This document shows positions 1-8,628 of a DNA stretch of 64,000 nt, piece by piece. Positions within the stretch are counted from its first letter, which is position 1; each line of letters starts with the position of its first letter. The notes beneath the pieces are model-generated. The model was given only the letters and a program-made list of their open reading frames with translations, was not told the origin of the DNA and did no database searches. This DNA comes from Bacteroidales bacterium (GTDB taxonomy: Bacteria > Bacteroidota > Bacteroidia > Bacteroidales > Paludibacteraceae), in the NCBI GenBank assembly GCA_015061145.1, contig SUXD01000003.1, positions 1 to 64,000 of the forward strand, read 5' to 3'. A program made the translations under genes and the position numbers.

Positions 1-533
1 TGGACGGAGAAAGACGCATTTCCATCGTGATAGGTCTTTATGAAGCCAATTCCATATTCATAGGGGCTCAGAACCGAAAGATGCCCCGTCCGATTACACA
101 TGACATGGTGATGGAAATGACTGCGGCATTCGGGTATTCTTTACGTAAAATGGTGATATATGATGTGCAGCAAGATGTGTATTCTTCCTTTCTGTATTTC
201 ATGAAAAACAATCAATATACTGAAGCGCAGTCTGTTCCACTTAAGGAAGGGGAACAGCAGCAGGAGTACGTCAAAATTGACGCGCGCACCTCCGATGCGC
301 TTGCTATGGCCGTAAGGTGCGGCTGTCCTATTTTTGTCAACGAGGATATACTGGAAGCTAAGAATACAATAATAACAAGAAAAGAATTTCTGCAAAAACT
401 GTCGGAAGCGGGCGATTTCGTATTCTATTCAGATGATGAGTTGTCAAATATGCTGCAGGAGGCTTTGCAGAAGGATGATTTTGAAACGGCGATAAAAATC
501 CGCGAAGAGAAAAAACGGCGCAACAATAAATAA
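1..533 (+). CDS. Bifunctional nuclease family protein (DUF151) with C-terminal UVR motif, 5' partial
   Basis: The gene starts before the window: the frame is open from base 3 and the first visible residues (DGERRISIVIGLYEA) are internal to the DUF151 fold, which in complete proteins is preceded by about 15-20 residues. A GTG at position 27 is in frame but lies inside the conserved IGxxEA segment, so it is not the start. The conserved RPITHD motif follows. Family members are small proteins with reported DNase/RNase activity. The last 35 or so residues (DDFETAIKIREEKKR) match the UVR motif that contacts UvrA/UvrB-type partners, the usual tail in Bacteroidota members. Whether it acts as a nuclease in this organism is not shown by the sequence. 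Confidence 0.88.
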   Translation, partial: DGERRISIVIGLYEANSIFIGAQNRKMPRPITHDMVMEMTAAFGYSLRKMVIYDVQQDVYSSFLYFMKNNQYTEAQSVPLKEGEQQQEYVKIDARTSDALAMAVRCGCPIFVNEDILEAKNTIITRKEFLQKLSEAGDFVFYSDDELSNMLQEALQKDDFETAIKIREEKKRRNNK

Positions 534-676
534 AAATAGAAGAAATATTTTGATTTTTTAAAATAAAAATAGATATTTGCCAAGTTAAACTTTAAAATTG
601 AATGCCTATAGAAAAATATCAATGCGTTTTTAACTAAAGAGAATCTTGCAAAAGATTCCTTAATGCTAAAGAAAGT

Positions 677-1270
677 ATGGATATTAGAATATTGCCCGAC
701 GACACATTGGTAAAAATGTATGCCGAAGGGAATAATGAGGCATTCGAAGTCTTGCTGCTTCGCTATAAAAACAAGGTGTTTTCATATATCTATGTGATAG
801 TGAAAAACCGTGACCTCGCTGACGATTTTTTTCAAGAGACATTTATGCGTGCCATCATGTGCATAAAGAAAGGGCAGTATGCCGAGTCGGGAAAATTTAT
901 CTCGTGGATAACGCGTATCGCCCATAATCTAATATTTGACAAGTTTCGTCAGGAAAAATATCAGAAAACTTATTCGAACGACGAAAACGAAGAGGTGGAT
1001 TTGCTTAACAATTCTCAGTTGTGCGAATCGACTATCGAAGATCGTATTGTGAAGGAGCAGGTGCTGAACGATGTTTCGCACATTGTGAAATTTCTGCCTG
1101 ACACACAACGCGAAGTAGTGCTGATGCGCTATTATGATGATTTAAGTTTTAAGGAAATTGCCGAAAAAACTAATGTGAGCATCAATACTGCATTGGGCCG
1201 TATGCGCTATGCCATTCAGAATATGCGGCGCATTGCCGACGAAAAAGGCATCAGTCTCGATTTGAATTGA
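677..1270 (+). CDS. ECF-type RNA polymerase sigma factor (sigma-70 family)
   Basis: A 197-residue protein with sigma region 2 at about residues 10-95 (ends of the -10-binding helix: DDFFQETFMRA, then FISWITRIAHNLIFDKFR) and region 4 at about 130-185 (LPDTQREVVLMRYYDDLSFKEIAEKTNVSINTALGRMRYA, a helix-turn-helix). Region 3 is absent, as in ECF factors. No anti-sigma gene follows: the next feature is the convergent tmRNA. It would direct core polymerase to a subset of promoters. The ATG at 677 is preceded by AT-rich sequence without a Shine-Dalgarno, normal here. The 178 bases between its stop and the tmRNA hold only the tmRNA terminator and AT-rich sequence. Confidence 0.93.
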   Translation: MDIRILPDDTLVKMYAEGNNEAFEVLLLRYKNKVFSYIYVIVKNRDLADDFFQETFMRAIMCIKKGQYAESGKFISWITRIAHNLIFDKFRQEKYQKTYSNDENEEVDLLNNSQLCESTIEDRIVKEQVLNDVSHIVKFLPDTQREVVLMRYYDDLSFKEIAEKTNVSINTALGRMRYAIQNMRRIADEKGISLDLN

Positions 1271-1413
1271 CGATAAAGTTAAATCAAACGGTAAAATATA
1301 GGTGAAAAAAGTGCTGTGTTTTTTTTGCTAATTTTTTACTTGTGGTGATTTTTGGAAAAAAAATCATGCGTTTTGTAATGTTCTTGAAATGCCGATGAAC
1401 AGAGGGGGAAATA

Positions 1414-1440
1414 ATAAAAAAAGCGGTTGAAAAAACCGCC
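1414..1440 (-). terminator. Rho-independent terminator of tmRNA
   Basis: On the minus strand GCGGTT (1434-1439) pairs with AACCGC (1423-1428) around an A/T loop and is followed by a run of T residues, starting 9 bases after the tmRNA 3' end. Confidence 0.8.
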
Positions 1441-1448
1441 AAAGTTCG

Positions 1449-1843
1449 TGGAGCTGGAGGGAGTCGAACCCTCGTCCAAACAAGGAAGGGATATGCTTTC
1501 TACATGCTTATCTTCGCTTTAATTTTCGTATGCCAACAAGACCGAAGCCACCAATTGACATCTTAGTCTCTAAAATTTCGCATCGCCTTCGAGACAAAAC
1601 GATGCTATCCCCGATTTACCTACACCACCATATCGAAACGCATCGGGGCGTTTGCTTTTCGGGTGATGTCTTGTCCGAGTCCTTGACACGGATTAAGCCA
1701 GTAATCTACTGTACTTCGATTAGGCAGCAAGAGCGTAATTATTTTCGCCAGTTATAGTTTGAGGATCGAGATTATAGTGCCTGTCCACAGCGCACTGCAT
1801 GCTTACATATTCATTCTACTCGCTGTCAAAACCAAACAACCCC
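1449..1843 (-). ncRNA. ssrA: tmRNA (ssrA)
   Basis: Both tRNA-like ends are visible. The 5' end GGGGTTG (1843-1837) pairs with the 3' CAGCTCC (1456-1450), leaving discriminator A at 1449; a T-arm with loop TTCGACT sits just inside. CCA is not encoded. The 5' end continues TTTGGTTTTGACAGCGAGTA, typical of tmRNA. The tag reading frame lies at 1749-1720 and reads GENNYALAA then TAA, so stalled ribosomes add a tag ending in ALAA for proteolysis. Length 395 nt, usual for the group. It rescues stalled ribosomes together with SmpB, which is not in this window. Confidence 0.96.
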
Positions 1844-1856
1844 TTGAATGATGTTG

Positions 1857-1887
1857 CAAAAGTATACACTAGTTTGCTCAAAACAAA
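1857..1887 (-). promoter_or_regulatory. Promoter of tmRNA
   Basis: On the minus strand TTTG (1887-1884), a 19-base spacer and TACTTTTG (1864-1857) match the Bacteroidota -33/-7 consensus. Transcription would begin close to the mapped tmRNA 5' end at 1843. Confidence 0.8.
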
Positions 1888-1932
1888 ACGAATTGCAATT
1901 TTTTTATTGGATTTTTTTGTGCCTGTAGGAAT

Positions 1933-1970
1933 TAAAAAAAATGCGGAACTTGCATAGTCCCGCATTTTCT
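1933..1970 (-). terminator. Terminator of rny
   Basis: Minus-strand hairpin with arms AATGCGG/CCGCATT at 1966-1940 followed by a run of T residues, about 15 bases past the rny stop. Confidence 0.75.
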
Positions 1971-1985
1971 TGATGAACTTTTCTG

Positions 1986-3521
1986 TTATTTTGCTACGGC
2001 AACCGAGCGAACTTCTCGTATTACTGTGATTTTTACCTGACCAGGATAAGTCATTTCGTCTTGAATTTTCTTTGCAATTTCTGCTGACAGGGTTTCTGTT
2101 TCCTGGTCGCTTATCTTGTCGGCGCCAACTATCACGCGCAATTCGCGTCCGGCTTGGATGGCGTATGTTTTCAAGACGCCAGGGTATGACAATGCAAGAT
2201 TTTCGAGGTCGTTCAGTCGTTTGATGTAAGCCTCTACAATTTCGCGTCGTGCACCTGGTCGTGCTCCTGATATGGCATCACATATTTGCACGATAGGAGC
2301 AAGCAGAGTTTCCATTTCCACTTCATCGTGGTGAGCGCCAATGGCATTGCAGATGTCAGGCTTCTCTTTGTATTTTTCCGCCAATTTCATACCGAGCAGT
2401 GCGTGTGGCAATTCTGGTTCGTCGTCGGGCACTTTTCCTATATCGTGGAGCAGTCCGGCGCGTTTTGCCTTTTTGGGGTTCAGTCCGAGTTCCGATGCCA
2501 TTACGGCGCAGAGGTTCGCTGTTTCGCGTGCATGCTGCAGCAAGTTCTGACCGTATGACGAACGGTATTTCATCTTACCAATCATACGAATCAAATCTGG
2601 ATGCAAGCCGTGTACGCCTAAGTCGATAGTGGTGCGTTTTCCGACTTCAATGATTTCCTCTTCGATTTGTTTCTTGACTTTTGCCACAACCTCTTCGATG
2701 CGGGCAGGGTGGATTCGTCCGTCGGTAACCAGCTGATGCAAAGCCAGACGGGCTATCTCGCGGCGTACAGGATCGAATGCAGAAAGCACAATGGCTTCGG
2801 GGGTGTCGTCCACAATGACTTCAACGCCAGTTGCAGCTTCCAAGGCTCTGATGTTCCGTCCTTCGCGTCCAATGATGCGGCCTTTTATTTCGTCAGATTC
2901 AATGTGAAATACGGTGACTGAGTTTTCGATGGCTACTTCGGTGGCAACGCGCTGTATGGTTTGCACTACAATTTTTTTCGCCTCTTTGTTGGCGGTCATT
3001 TTTGCTTCTTCAACGATTTCGTTCACATACGAAACGGCATCGGCTTTCGCTTCTTCTTTCAGTTGCTCGACAAGGCGCTCTTTCGCTTCTTCAACCGACA
3101 GACCGGATATGGCTTCCAGTTGCTCCATTTCTTGATGGCGCAGTTTGTCGAGTTCTTGTTTTTTGGCATCGACGAGTTTCAACTGTCCATCCAGATTCTC
3201 TTTGATGGCTTCCACTTCACTTTTCTTGCGGTTGAGGTCGTCTTGCTGGTGGTTGATGGTCAGCTCTTTTCTTTTCAGGTCCGACTCGTATGCTTGAAGT
3301 TTTGAGTTGCGTGCCGAAACTTGTTTTTCGTATTCGGATTTCAATGAAAGATATTTCTCTTTTACTTCAAGCAGTTTGTCTTTTTTGATGACTTCAGCTT
3401 CAGCTTCCGCTTCTTTTACAATGGTTTTGTACCGAGATTTCCCGAGGGCGTTAAGTATGCCCCAAGTCGCTATTCCGCCGACAATCAGCGCAATGCTTCC
3501 TACTAATATTATTGCTATCAT
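1986..3521 (-). CDS. rny: Ribonuclease Y
   Basis: Membrane-anchored endoribonuclease that starts mRNA decay. The 511-residue product has an N-terminal transmembrane segment (residues 1-22), a long charged coiled coil (about 25-190), a KH RNA-binding domain containing [15 protein letters not shown], and an HD phosphohydrolase domain with LLHDIGK; length and order match the family. The frame extends eight codons upstream to a GTG at 3545, but that GTG lies in the 3' arm of a terminator-like hairpin, so ATG at 3521 is chosen. It lies downstream of zapA on the same strand, separated by that hairpin, so its expression may depend on read-through (see findings). Confidence 0.95.
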   Translation of the reverse strand: MIAIILVGSIALIVGGIATWGILNALGKSRYKTIVKEAEAEAEVIKKDKLLEVKEKYLSLKSEYEKQVSARNSKLQAYESDLKRKELTINHQQDDLNRKKSEVEAIKENLDGQLKLVDAKKQELDKLRHQEMEQLEAISGLSVEEAKERLVEQLKEEAKADAVSYVNEIVEEAKMTANKEAKKIVVQTIQRVATEVAIENSVTVFHIESDEIKGRIIGREGRNIRALEAATGVEVIVDDTPEAIVLSAFDPVRREIARLALHQLVTDGRIHPARIEEVVAKVKKQIEEEIIEVGKRTTIDLGVHGLHPDLIRMIGKMKYRSSYGQNLLQHARETANLCAVMASELGLNPKKAKRAGLLHDIGKVPDDEPELPHALLGMKLAEKYKEKPDICNAIGAHHDEVEMETLLAPIVQICDAISGARPGARREIVEAYIKRLNDLENLALSYPGVLKTYAIQAGRELRVIVGADKISDQETETLSAEIAKKIQDEMTYPGQVKITVIREVRSVAVAK

Positions 3522-3534
3522 AATTAAAAATATT

Positions 3535-3579
3535 AAAAAAAGCACTACCTAATTTTCAAGTGAAAAAATCAGGCAGTGC
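3535..3579 (-). terminator. Terminator or attenuator between zapA and rny
   Basis: On the minus strand GCACTGCCT (3579-3571) pairs with AGGTAGTGC (3550-3542) with one G-T pair; the stem can extend through ATTTT/AAAAT, and seven T residues follow immediately. The T tract ends only 13 bases before the rny ATG, so the structure sits in the rny leader. Confidence 0.75.
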
Positions 3580-3596
3580 AAATTATTATATAAAAA

Positions 3597-3887
3597 TTAA
3601 CATTCTTCTTTCAGGATTTCGTCGATGTCTTTGACCATGTCTTCTAACTCGGCATCCTTTATTTTTCTTTCGAATCGAAGGGCTTTGGAAATCAGGTGTA
3701 CCGCTGCACATGCCAGATAGTCTTGCTCTTTCGGTCCGTCTTCTCTTAGCGGATATTTGTTTTTGTATAAAAGAATGGCCTTGTTTATCAAGTCTGCGGC
3801 CTTTCTAATATCCTCTTCGTCATCACGGTTGATGTTTATCGTGTATGACCGATTCGCTATTTTAAGATTAATAGTTAATTCGCTCAT
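3597..3887 (-). CDS. zapA: Cell division protein ZapA
   Basis: A 96-residue protein that fits ZapA in length and pattern: N-terminal beta strands (LTINLKIANRSYTININRDDEE), the helix DIRKAADLINKAI, then YLACAAVHLISKALRFERKI leading into a coiled coil. ZapA binds FtsZ filaments and bundles them at the division site. It starts 7 bases after a small coiled-coil gene on the same strand, and the two are probably cotranscribed from the promoter near 4210. Confidence 0.88.
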   Translation of the reverse strand: MSELTINLKIANRSYTININRDDEEDIRKAADLINKAILLYKNKYPLREDGPKEQDYLACAAVHLISKALRFERKIKDAELEDMVKDIDEILKEEC

Positions 3888-3894
3888 TGTTGCT

Positions 3895-4176
3895 CTATTC
3901 CTGTTTGTTTAAAAGAGCTATACAACGGTCAATATTTCGCACTAACCCCGACAATCTCTTTCGTGCTTTTTGTGCTTCGTCGCTGTCGCGTGCCAAGACC
4001 TTTGCCGATACCAGATTGTCGTATTTTATTTGGGTGTCAACGCATTTTTGCCACAATTGTTGGATGTTTTTGTCTTTTTCTTCCATCTGCTTGTGTAAAT
4101 CAGCTATTTGAGCTTTCAGCTCTTTGTTTTGCTCCATCAGCTTTATTACCTGTGACTTTATTTGCAGAATGTCCAT
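3895..4176 (-). CDS. Small coiled-coil protein upstream of zapA, ZapB-like by position
   Basis: A 93-residue protein, nearly all predicted coiled coil in its first 55 residues (KSQVIKLMEQNKELKAQIADLHKQ with heptad-spaced hydrophobics), ending in a basic segment (KARKRLSGLVRNIDRCIALL). Position directly before zapA and the coiled-coil nature suggest a division-associated partner comparable to ZapB, but this is inferred from context; the sequence itself is low in diagnostic motifs. Confidence 0.7.
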   Translation of the reverse strand: MDILQIKSQVIKLMEQNKELKAQIADLHKQMEEKDKNIQQLWQKCVDTQIKYDNLVSAKVLARDSDEAQKARKRLSGLVRNIDRCIALLNKQE

Positions 4177-4205
4177 GCGGCATTAATGATTATCCCAAAT
4201 CTTTA

Positions 4206-4213
4206 CAAAGATA
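4206..4213 (-). promoter_or_regulatory. -7 element for the coiled-coil/zapA operon
   Basis: TATCTTTG on the minus strand, 30 bases before the ATG at 4176; no good -33 TTTG is seen at the usual distance. Confidence 0.55.
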
Positions 4214-4248
4214 TAAAAAAATACGAGAGTTTGAAATGAAAAATGCAT

Positions 4249-5454
4249 TTATTCCAAAAAAATCTTTATAAAGCCGTCTCCGCTTACTGTTCCGTAGTAT
4301 CCTTTTTGAGCTGCTGTTTCGTCGTAAACTTGCACTTCATCAGGCTGCAGATGAGGGTTGTAGATTACGAAAGGAATGGCAGCATTGGTGTGGGTGCGTT
4401 TCAGACACGGGGTAGGATGATCGGGCAGAACGGCTATCGAGATTTCTTCTCCACATTTTTTTGCGTATTCAAGAATCGGTTGTGTGATTCTGCTGTCGAG
4501 ATATTCGATGGTTTTAATTTTCAAGTCAATATCTCCTTCGTGCCCGGCCTCGTCGCTGGCTTCTACATGCAGATAAACGAAATCATTGCTTTTCAGCGCT
4601 TCGATGGCGGCTGCGGCTTTCCCCTCGTAGTTGGTGTCGAACAGGCCTGTAGCGCCTTCTACTTCGATAGGTTTCAGTCCGGCATACACGCCGATGCCTT
4701 TGATGAGGTCGACGGCTGAGATGACAACGCCGTTTTTGATGCCGTACAGTTCTTGCATGGTTTTCATCTGCGGCTTGTAGCCTGGCGACCACAGCCAAAT
4801 GCTGTTGGCCATGTCTTTTCCTTCGGCTGCGCGTTTTTTGTTAATAGGATGTTCTGACAGTATTTTCTGTGAGAGCAGGGTGAGTTCGTTCAGTCGTTTT
4901 GCGGTGGCTTCAGCGTCGTTGTTCTCGGCGCGAATCATGACATCCTTGAACGGCGTTCCCGGTACATCGTGCGGCGGTGTGCAATTCAAATGCTTTTCTC
5001 CGCCTTTCATTTTCATCAGATGACGGTATGAGACTCCGGTGTAAAATGATATTTGTTCGTCGCCCAGCTTTTCGTTAAGGTATTTTATCAGTTCGTCGGC
5101 TTCCTCTGTGCTGATATGTCCGGCAGAATGATTCTTTATTTTTCCATTTTCGATGCAGATGAGGTTGCAGCGCATTGCCATTTCTCCTGGCAATATGTCA
5201 ATGCCCATGCTGGCGGCTTCGAGCGAACCGCGGCCCTCGAAAACTTTTCGTACGTCATATCCGAGCACAGTGAGGTTGGCTATTTCGCTTCCGGGGTGAA
5301 ATCCGTCGGGAACGGTGGAGAACATGCCGCTGCGTCCTAGTCTTGCAATAGTGTCGAAGGCTGGAGTATTCGCTACTTGCAGCGGTGTTTTCCCGTTAAG
5401 TTTGGCGATTGGCTCATCCGCCATTCCGTCGCCAAGAATTATAATGTGTTTCAT
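4249..5454 (-). CDS. apgM: Cofactor-independent phosphoglycerate mutase, archaeal type (ApgM)
   Basis: A 401-residue alkaline-phosphatase-superfamily enzyme that interconverts 3- and 2-phosphoglycerate. The N-terminus IIILGDGMADEP carries the metal-binding Asp; PGSEIANLTVLGYD is the segment with the phospho-acceptor Ser; near the C-terminus DHPTPCLKRTHT and the earlier HVEASDEAGHEGD supply metal ligands. Relatives have also been annotated as a proposed homoserine kinase, and this bacterial subfamily is less studied, so the mutase role is the best but not the only reading. Its ATG overlaps the nrnA stop (ATGA), so the two genes are translationally coupled. Confidence 0.88.
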   Translation of the reverse strand: MKHIIILGDGMADEPIAKLNGKTPLQVANTPAFDTIARLGRSGMFSTVPDGFHPGSEIANLTVLGYDVRKVFEGRGSLEAASMGIDILPGEMAMRCNLICIENGKIKNHSAGHISTEEADELIKYLNEKLGDEQISFYTGVSYRHLMKMKGGEKHLNCTPPHDVPGTPFKDVMIRAENNDAEATAKRLNELTLLSQKILSEHPINKKRAAEGKDMANSIWLWSPGYKPQMKTMQELYGIKNGVVISAVDLIKGIGVYAGLKPIEVEGATGLFDTNYEGKAAAAIEALKSNDFVYLHVEASDEAGHEGDIDLKIKTIEYLDSRITQPILEYAKKCGEEISIAVLPDHPTPCLKRTHTNAAIPFVIYNPHLQPDEVQVYDETAAQKGYYGTVSGDGFIKIFLE

Positions 5455-6503
5455 AATGTGAATTTTTGTTTTTCAGCAATCAGTTTCTCGCGATATTCGT
5501 TGAGAATATTTTCTTCCATCAGTTTTATTATCTCGTCGGCTGACAATTGTGTTTCGCCGCCTGCAGCGTTCGGGTGACCGCCGCCACGGAAGTACCGGCT
5601 TGCGATTTCATTGACGTGAAAATCGCCTCTCGAACGGAGGGAGACTTTTGTATAACCGTCTTCTTCGTGCGCAAAAATGGAGAAAACCATGCCTCGCACC
5701 GACAACGGCATGTTTACAAAACCTTCGGTGTCGCCCTTGCGCGACTGAAACAGTTTTTTCTCGTCTCTGCGGAGCACAAGTATTGCAGCGCCGAATTCGG
5801 GATAGAATTTAAGGTTTCTGTCGAATATGAATCCGAGCATTTTCAAGCGTGTCTCGGTGTTGTAGCAGAAAACGGCGTCATGCAGTTCATCTTTGTCTAT
5901 GCCTTTCTTTATCAGTTCTGAAATGATGGTGTATATTTCAGGGTTGTTGGAATTGTAAGAGAAATTCCCGGTGTCGGTCATCATTCCCACATAGATGCAT
6001 TCAGCACATTCTTTGTCCAGAAGCGTGAAATATCCCATTCTGCAGATGAATCGAAATATCATTTCGCAGGTTGAAGCTATTTCAGGGTGCGAAATGGTGA
6101 GGTCGCAGAATCCGTCTGGGTTCAGATGGTGGTCAATCATTATTTTTCGCGCCTTCGAGTTCTTTACGCTTTCGGCCATACGGTCGATACGGTATAGCTC
6201 GTTGTAGTCGAGTGCAAAGATAAGGTCGGCTTCGGCAATTGCTTTGTCCATTATATCTTTCTTCTCGGTGTAGAACATCGTCAGCTCGCTGCAAGTCAGC
6301 CTTCTCAAGAAATCAGGAAAAGAGTCGGGGAAAAATACGGAAACTTTTTTCCCGAGTTTTTGCAGAAAGATGCACAATGCCAATGAAGCTCCCACTGCGT
6401 CGCCGTCGGGTGATGTGTGTGCGGTAATGACAATATTCTCCGATTCAGAAATCCATTCTTTCGATTGTTGGATTTTTTCTTCTGGTATAATTTTCGATAT
6501 CAT
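5451..6503 (-). CDS. DHH/DHHA1 phosphoesterase, NrnA-like nanoRNase / pAp phosphatase
   Basis: A 350-residue protein with the DHH-family motifs: HTSPDGDAVGASLAL (motif I), FALDYNE (II), MIDHHLNPD (the DHH signature, III) and MTDTGNFSY (IV), then a DHHA1 domain ending in GGGHPNAAGG. Such enzymes degrade very short RNAs and dephosphorylate pAp in the cytoplasm. It is the first gene of a pair with apgM, overlapping it by four bases. The nearest alternative is a generic DHH phosphoesterase with a different small substrate. Confidence 0.92.
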   Translation of the reverse strand: MISKIIPEEKIQQSKEWISESENIVITAHTSPDGDAVGASLALCIFLQKLGKKVSVFFPDSFPDFLRRLTCSELTMFYTEKKDIMDKAIAEADLIFALDYNELYRIDRMAESVKNSKARKIMIDHHLNPDGFCDLTISHPEIASTCEMIFRFICRMGYFTLLDKECAECIYVGMMTDTGNFSYNSNNPEIYTIISELIKKGIDKDELHDAVFCYNTETRLKMLGFIFDRNLKFYPEFGAAILVLRRDEKKLFQSRKGDTEGFVNMPLSVRGMVFSIFAHEEDGYTKVSLRSRGDFHVNEIASRYFRGGGHPNAAGGETQLSADEIIKLMEENILNEYREKLIAEKQKFTL

Positions 6504-6563
6504 AGGTGTGTTTTTAACAATTACAAAATTACAATTAAAAATGCAAGAAACTTTTTAAAATCG

Positions 6564-8621
6564 TCAAAAGTTTTGCACAAAAGCGCCGGATTGGGACAAA
6601 TCGGTGAATCTCAGTCCGTTGTTGATGCAGTTGTTTCTCGTTATTTCGATATTCCAACGAGAAACAGTGCCGCCGCACAGGATGTGCGAAGCGTGTATGC
6701 GCTGAGGCATGCCTGTGGTAAAATATTCCCCGTTGCTATCAATGATGAGCAGGTCTGTTTCGAAAGAATTTGCGCTGTCGTTTTCAATTTCTTTGCAGTC
6801 GGTGAGCAGTAAGATTTTTTCTCCGCCATAGACGTAAAAATGGGCGTTGTGGTTGTCTATTTTGGTAGTGCGGATGTCAAGATGGTATCGGGTCCGATAG
6901 GGTTCGGTCGTTTTTTCGGCTTGCACAATGTCGGTGGTGAATACGTTGAGGGTATGTCCGTTCTGAAAAGCGATGATGGTTTCGTTTTTGTCATAAAAGA
7001 CGATAAGTCTTTTTTGTCTGGAGATGTGCGCCGTCTCTACCGTTTCGGCAAGGAAAAATAAAGTGATGCACGCAAGTGAGATGCACATGCAGCGGGCCGA
7101 ACGCTTTATGCATCCTACGAAGCAAAGTCCTATGGCGGCAATCAACAGCCATAGTTGCAAAGTGCCGAAACCGATGCCGGTTGTAATGGCATAGGGGAGT
7201 GCCGAAATCGTATGTACGGTTGTGTTCATCACTCGGGTAAGTGTGTTCAGTGCAAAGGCTGCTGCTGCGCCCAGAAAAGGGAGGCTCGAAAAGGCGAAAA
7301 GTGCCAGCGCTGCATAGATAACAAAACCGGAAAGCGGTACAATCAGCAGGTTAGAAATCCAAAAGAAGTTGGGAAACTGGTGAAAGTAGTACATGGTGAG
7401 CGGCATTGTGCCTAATTGCGCTGCCAGCGACACGGAAAACAGCTCCCAGAAGTATTTTGTGATACGGTGTTTGACATTGACCAGCCCGATGAGAAACGGA
7501 CTGAATGTGACAATGCTTAAAACGGCTGCATAACTTAACTGAAAACCGATGTCGTAGATGTAGTCGCTATTGAAAACGAGCATGATAAAGGCTGACAGAA
7601 AAACGGTGTTGTAGATGTGCGAACGTCGGTTGAAAATGATGCCGAAGCCAACGAGTGAAAACATCAGCGCCGATCTGACAACTGATGGCGAAAGTCCGGT
7701 GACGAAAGCGTAAGCGAACAAAAACAGAATGATGATGATGTTTTTGATTTTCGTGTGTCGTGTTTTTCCACCCCAAAGCGAAAGCAGAAAAACGAGAATG
7801 ATATAAATGACGCCCACATGCAGGCCACTGACTGCCAAAATATGTGTCACGCCGGCCGAGGCATAGTCGTTTTGCAGTTCGTCTGAGATGAAATCCTTTT
7901 CCCCTAAGGTGAGTGCGGCGAGTACGGCAAATTCTTCTCCGCCGATGCTGTGCTGCTTATAAATGCTGAGCAGCTGTCTGCGGCATTTCTCGGCATAATA
8001 TTTCAGGTTTTTATCTTGTTGCGTGAGTATTTTGATGTTTCTGGATGCGACGTATGCCGATGCGCAGATGCATTTTCTGCTTAGATATTCGGCGTAGTCA
8101 AATGCTTCGGGGTTAAGCTGCCGCTGGGGTTTCTCGAATTTGGCGTGAATAATCAGATGTTGCCCGATTCCCAGATTTTGGAAAGCGGAGTCTTTTTCTA
8201 GGTAGATAATCACGCGTTTGTTCAGCGGAATAACGTCGTTTGCATCTGTGTAACGCAGCAGTTCCGCTTCGCACATCCACGATTTTGGTTTTTCTTTAGG
8301 TGTCGAATGTATTTTTGCCAGATAGGTGTGCGCTTGGCTGTAGAGTGTAAAATCTTTCTTCTGATCGCGCCAATGCGCCAGCAGCATGCCTAGAGCGAGC
8401 AGGACAGAGAAAGCGCCGGCCCCGAATAACCATCTGAACCGAAAAACAGCATTGGAGTGACGGATGCAAATATCGGCAATGAAGCATGCTATGCCGATAA
8501 CCGAGAGCATGACGAATGCAAGCAGGCTGAACCCGATGCGGTCGGTAATAAGGATTCCTGCAACAAGCGCTGCCGTCAGGCGAAAGAAGGGCACTTTTTG
8601 CAGAAAACGATGCGAGAGCAT
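6564..8621 (-). CDS. ComEC/Rec2-family competence membrane protein
   Basis: A 685-residue polytopic protein: an N-terminal membrane pair and DUF4131-type soluble domain (about 1-220), then the Competence domain with its signature HILAVSGLHVGVIY and about eight membrane segments (to about 520). The C-terminal soluble part (about 540-685) sits where other ComEC proteins have a metallo-beta-lactamase domain, but no HxHxDH motif is present. ComEC forms the inner-membrane channel for single-stranded DNA in natural transformation. It follows rpe by 7 bases and probably shares its promoter. Confidence 0.92.
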   Translation of the reverse strand: MLSHRFLQKVPFFRLTAALVAGILITDRIGFSLLAFVMLSVIGIACFIADICIRHSNAVFRFRWLFGAGAFSVLLALGMLLAHWRDQKKDFTLYSQAHTYLAKIHSTPKEKPKSWMCEAELLRYTDANDVIPLNKRVIIYLEKDSAFQNLGIGQHLIIHAKFEKPQRQLNPEAFDYAEYLSRKCICASAYVASRNIKILTQQDKNLKYYAEKCRRQLLSIYKQHSIGGEEFAVLAALTLGEKDFISDELQNDYASAGVTHILAVSGLHVGVIYIILVFLLSLWGGKTRHTKIKNIIIILFLFAYAFVTGLSPSVVRSALMFSLVGFGIIFNRRSHIYNTVFLSAFIMLVFNSDYIYDIGFQLSYAAVLSIVTFSPFLIGLVNVKHRITKYFWELFSVSLAAQLGTMPLTMYYFHQFPNFFWISNLLIVPLSGFVIYAALALFAFSSLPFLGAAAAFALNTLTRVMNTTVHTISALPYAITTGIGFGTLQLWLLIAAIGLCFVGCIKRSARCMCISLACITLFFLAETVETAHISRQKRLIVFYDKNETIIAFQNGHTLNVFTTDIVQAEKTTEPYRTRYHLDIRTTKIDNHNAHFYVYGGEKILLLTDCKEIENDSANSFETDLLIIDSNGEYFTTGMPQRIHASHILCGGTVSRWNIEITRNNCINNGLRFTDLSQSGAFVQNF

Positions 8622-8628
8622 AGGTTTG

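Noticed and set aside
2286..3305. Several open frames on the plus strand opposite rny (for example 2961-3305)
   Set aside because: They are antisense to a clear RNase Y gene, have no motifs, and fit the shadow of its codon bias.
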